This document shows, one piece after another, positions 13,188-13,743 of a stretch of 13,743 nucleotides of DNA; position 1 is the first letter of the stretch, and every line of letters starts with the position of its first letter. Source of the stretch: Promethearchaeia archaeon (GTDB lineage Archaea; Asgardarchaeota; Lokiarchaeia; Sigyniarchaeales; SOKP01); contig JAHQWS010000320.1 of assembly GCA_029856295.1 (NCBI GenBank), positions 1 through 13,743 on the forward strand, written 5' to 3'. The position numbers were made by a program, and so were the translations under genes. The notes under the pieces were generated by a model. It did no database searches, was not told the DNA's origin, and saw only the letters and a list, made by a program, of their open reading frames with translations.

Positions 13188-13743
13188 ATGATTAATAGTG
13201 AAATTGTATCTGAATTGGAAACTATTGTTGGGCCAGAGTTTGTATCGGACAAACCTGAGGAAACATATCTTTACCATTATGATTTTGTAACGGCAGAACC
13301 AGAAGGAATATGCGATATGGTTATAATGCCGAATTCTGCAGAAGAAGTTCAAGAGATAGTTAAAGTTGCCAATAAGAATAAAATCCCAGTAATACCATGG
13401 GTAACTGGTATAAATTTCGGTTCGACTGCAACTCCCCTAAAAGGAGGGATTGTAGTTGATTTAAGGCGTTTAAACCGCATAATTGAAGTAAATGAAGATG
13501 ACATGTATGCTTTAATAGAAGGAGGAGTAACTTGGGCAGATTTACAAGGTTATCTCGGAAAATATCATCCAAACCTTATGGCAGGTATTACATTCTCCCC
13601 TCCGGGAACTGGGGTTGTAGCGTCTTGTTTGTGTTACGGAATGTTCAACTTAGGGATGATTGGTGGCACAGGTGCTGAATTTATTAATGGATTAGAAGTA
13701 GTTTTAGGTTCGGGCGATTTAGTAAAGGTGGGATCGTGTAGTT
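13188..13743 (+). CDS. Second FAD-linked oxidase (VAO/4-cresol dehydrogenase-like), 5' part, runs off window
   Basis: An open frame of 185 codons from the ATG at 13188 to the window edge. It aligns without gaps to the oxidase at 10358, with about 146 of 185 residues identical by manual count. All FAD motifs are kept: PWVTGINFG, GGIVVDLRRLN, GGTGAEFINGLEVVLGSGDLV. Changes include GS to NS in the loop after IMP (residues 49-50), RR to LK at 84-85, W to F at 136 and P to A at 145. The last two lie around SPPGTGV, near where the flavin and substrate pocket should be, so the substrate may differ. Its own promoter and GGTGAT site suggest a separate transcript. A second HdrD-like gene probably follows beyond the window. 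Confidence 0.88.
   Translation, partial: MINSEIVSELETIVGPEFVSDKPEETYLYHYDFVTAEPEGICDMVIMPNSAEEVQEIVKVANKNKIPVIPWVTGINFGSTATPLKGGIVVDLRRLNRIIEVNEDDMYALIEGGVTWADLQGYLGKYHPNLMAGITFSPPGTGVVASCLCYGMFNLGMIGGTGAEFINGLEVVLGSGDLVKVGSCS

Noticed and set aside
13155..13572. Minus-strand open frames opposite the second FAD oxidase
   Set aside because: The plus frame from 13188 aligns with the first oxidase along its whole visible length, so the minus frames are not genes.

Overview
The window is AT-rich (roughly 30% GC by eye) and reads as archaeal. Many genes are preceded either by a GGTGAT-type Shine-Dalgarno or by a TATA-like box about 25-30 nt from a GTG, TTG or ATG start, which suggests leaderless mRNAs. 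There are no sigma-70 style promoters and T-rich tracts lie downstream of genes. The gene content (HdrD-type CCG proteins paired with FAD dehydrogenases, a rubredoxin/metallo-beta-lactamase fusion, an uncharacterised zinc-knuckle protein of a kind I associate with Asgard archaea) suggests a Lokiarchaeota-like anaerobe. That lineage is an inference from style and content; no marker gene is present.

Layout. 1-274: the 3' end of a class-III aminotransferase. 347-3950: three paralogous EamA/DMT-family transporters on the + strand, with a LURP-one-like gene on the - strand between copies 2 and 3. That gene is split by a one-base frameshift in an A/T run, so its C-terminal third is easily missed. 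3954-4394: a DUF454/YbaN membrane protein (-). 4486-6559: a full-length haem catalase (-) divergent from a PerR-type Fur regulator (+), with a 13/15 match to the PerR box in the shared intergenic region. 6560-7249: an unrecognised membrane protein with about seven helices (-), abutting perR tail to tail. 7505-8230: rubredoxin plus a degenerate MBL domain (+). 8235-9131: a xylose-isomerase-like TIM barrel (-); a 25-nt perfect palindrome covers both stop codons. 9349-10182: an unknown zinc-knuckle protein whose promoter and start region is tandemly duplicated. 10358-13040: a VAO/4-cresol-dehydrogenase-like FAD oxidase and an HdrD-like iron-sulfur partner, one base apart. 13188-end: the 5' part of a second copy of the FAD oxidase (about 79% identical over 185 residues), which probably begins a second operon of the same design.

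How it fits together. The catalase-PerR pair is a coherent peroxide-response module. The FAD oxidase/HdrD pair should oxidise an organic substrate and pass electrons through FeS centres; its duplication suggests two related substrates. The rubredoxin-MBL protein may belong to electron transfer or O2/NO detoxification, but its metal site is incomplete. The most unusual signals are regulatory. Two unrelated genes (9349 and 10358) have tandemly duplicated leaders, each creating a decoy start codon and a mini-ORF of 7-9 codons. In the second case the mini-ORF stop overlaps the real start as ATGA. No CRISPR array, IS element, tRNA or rRNA was seen.
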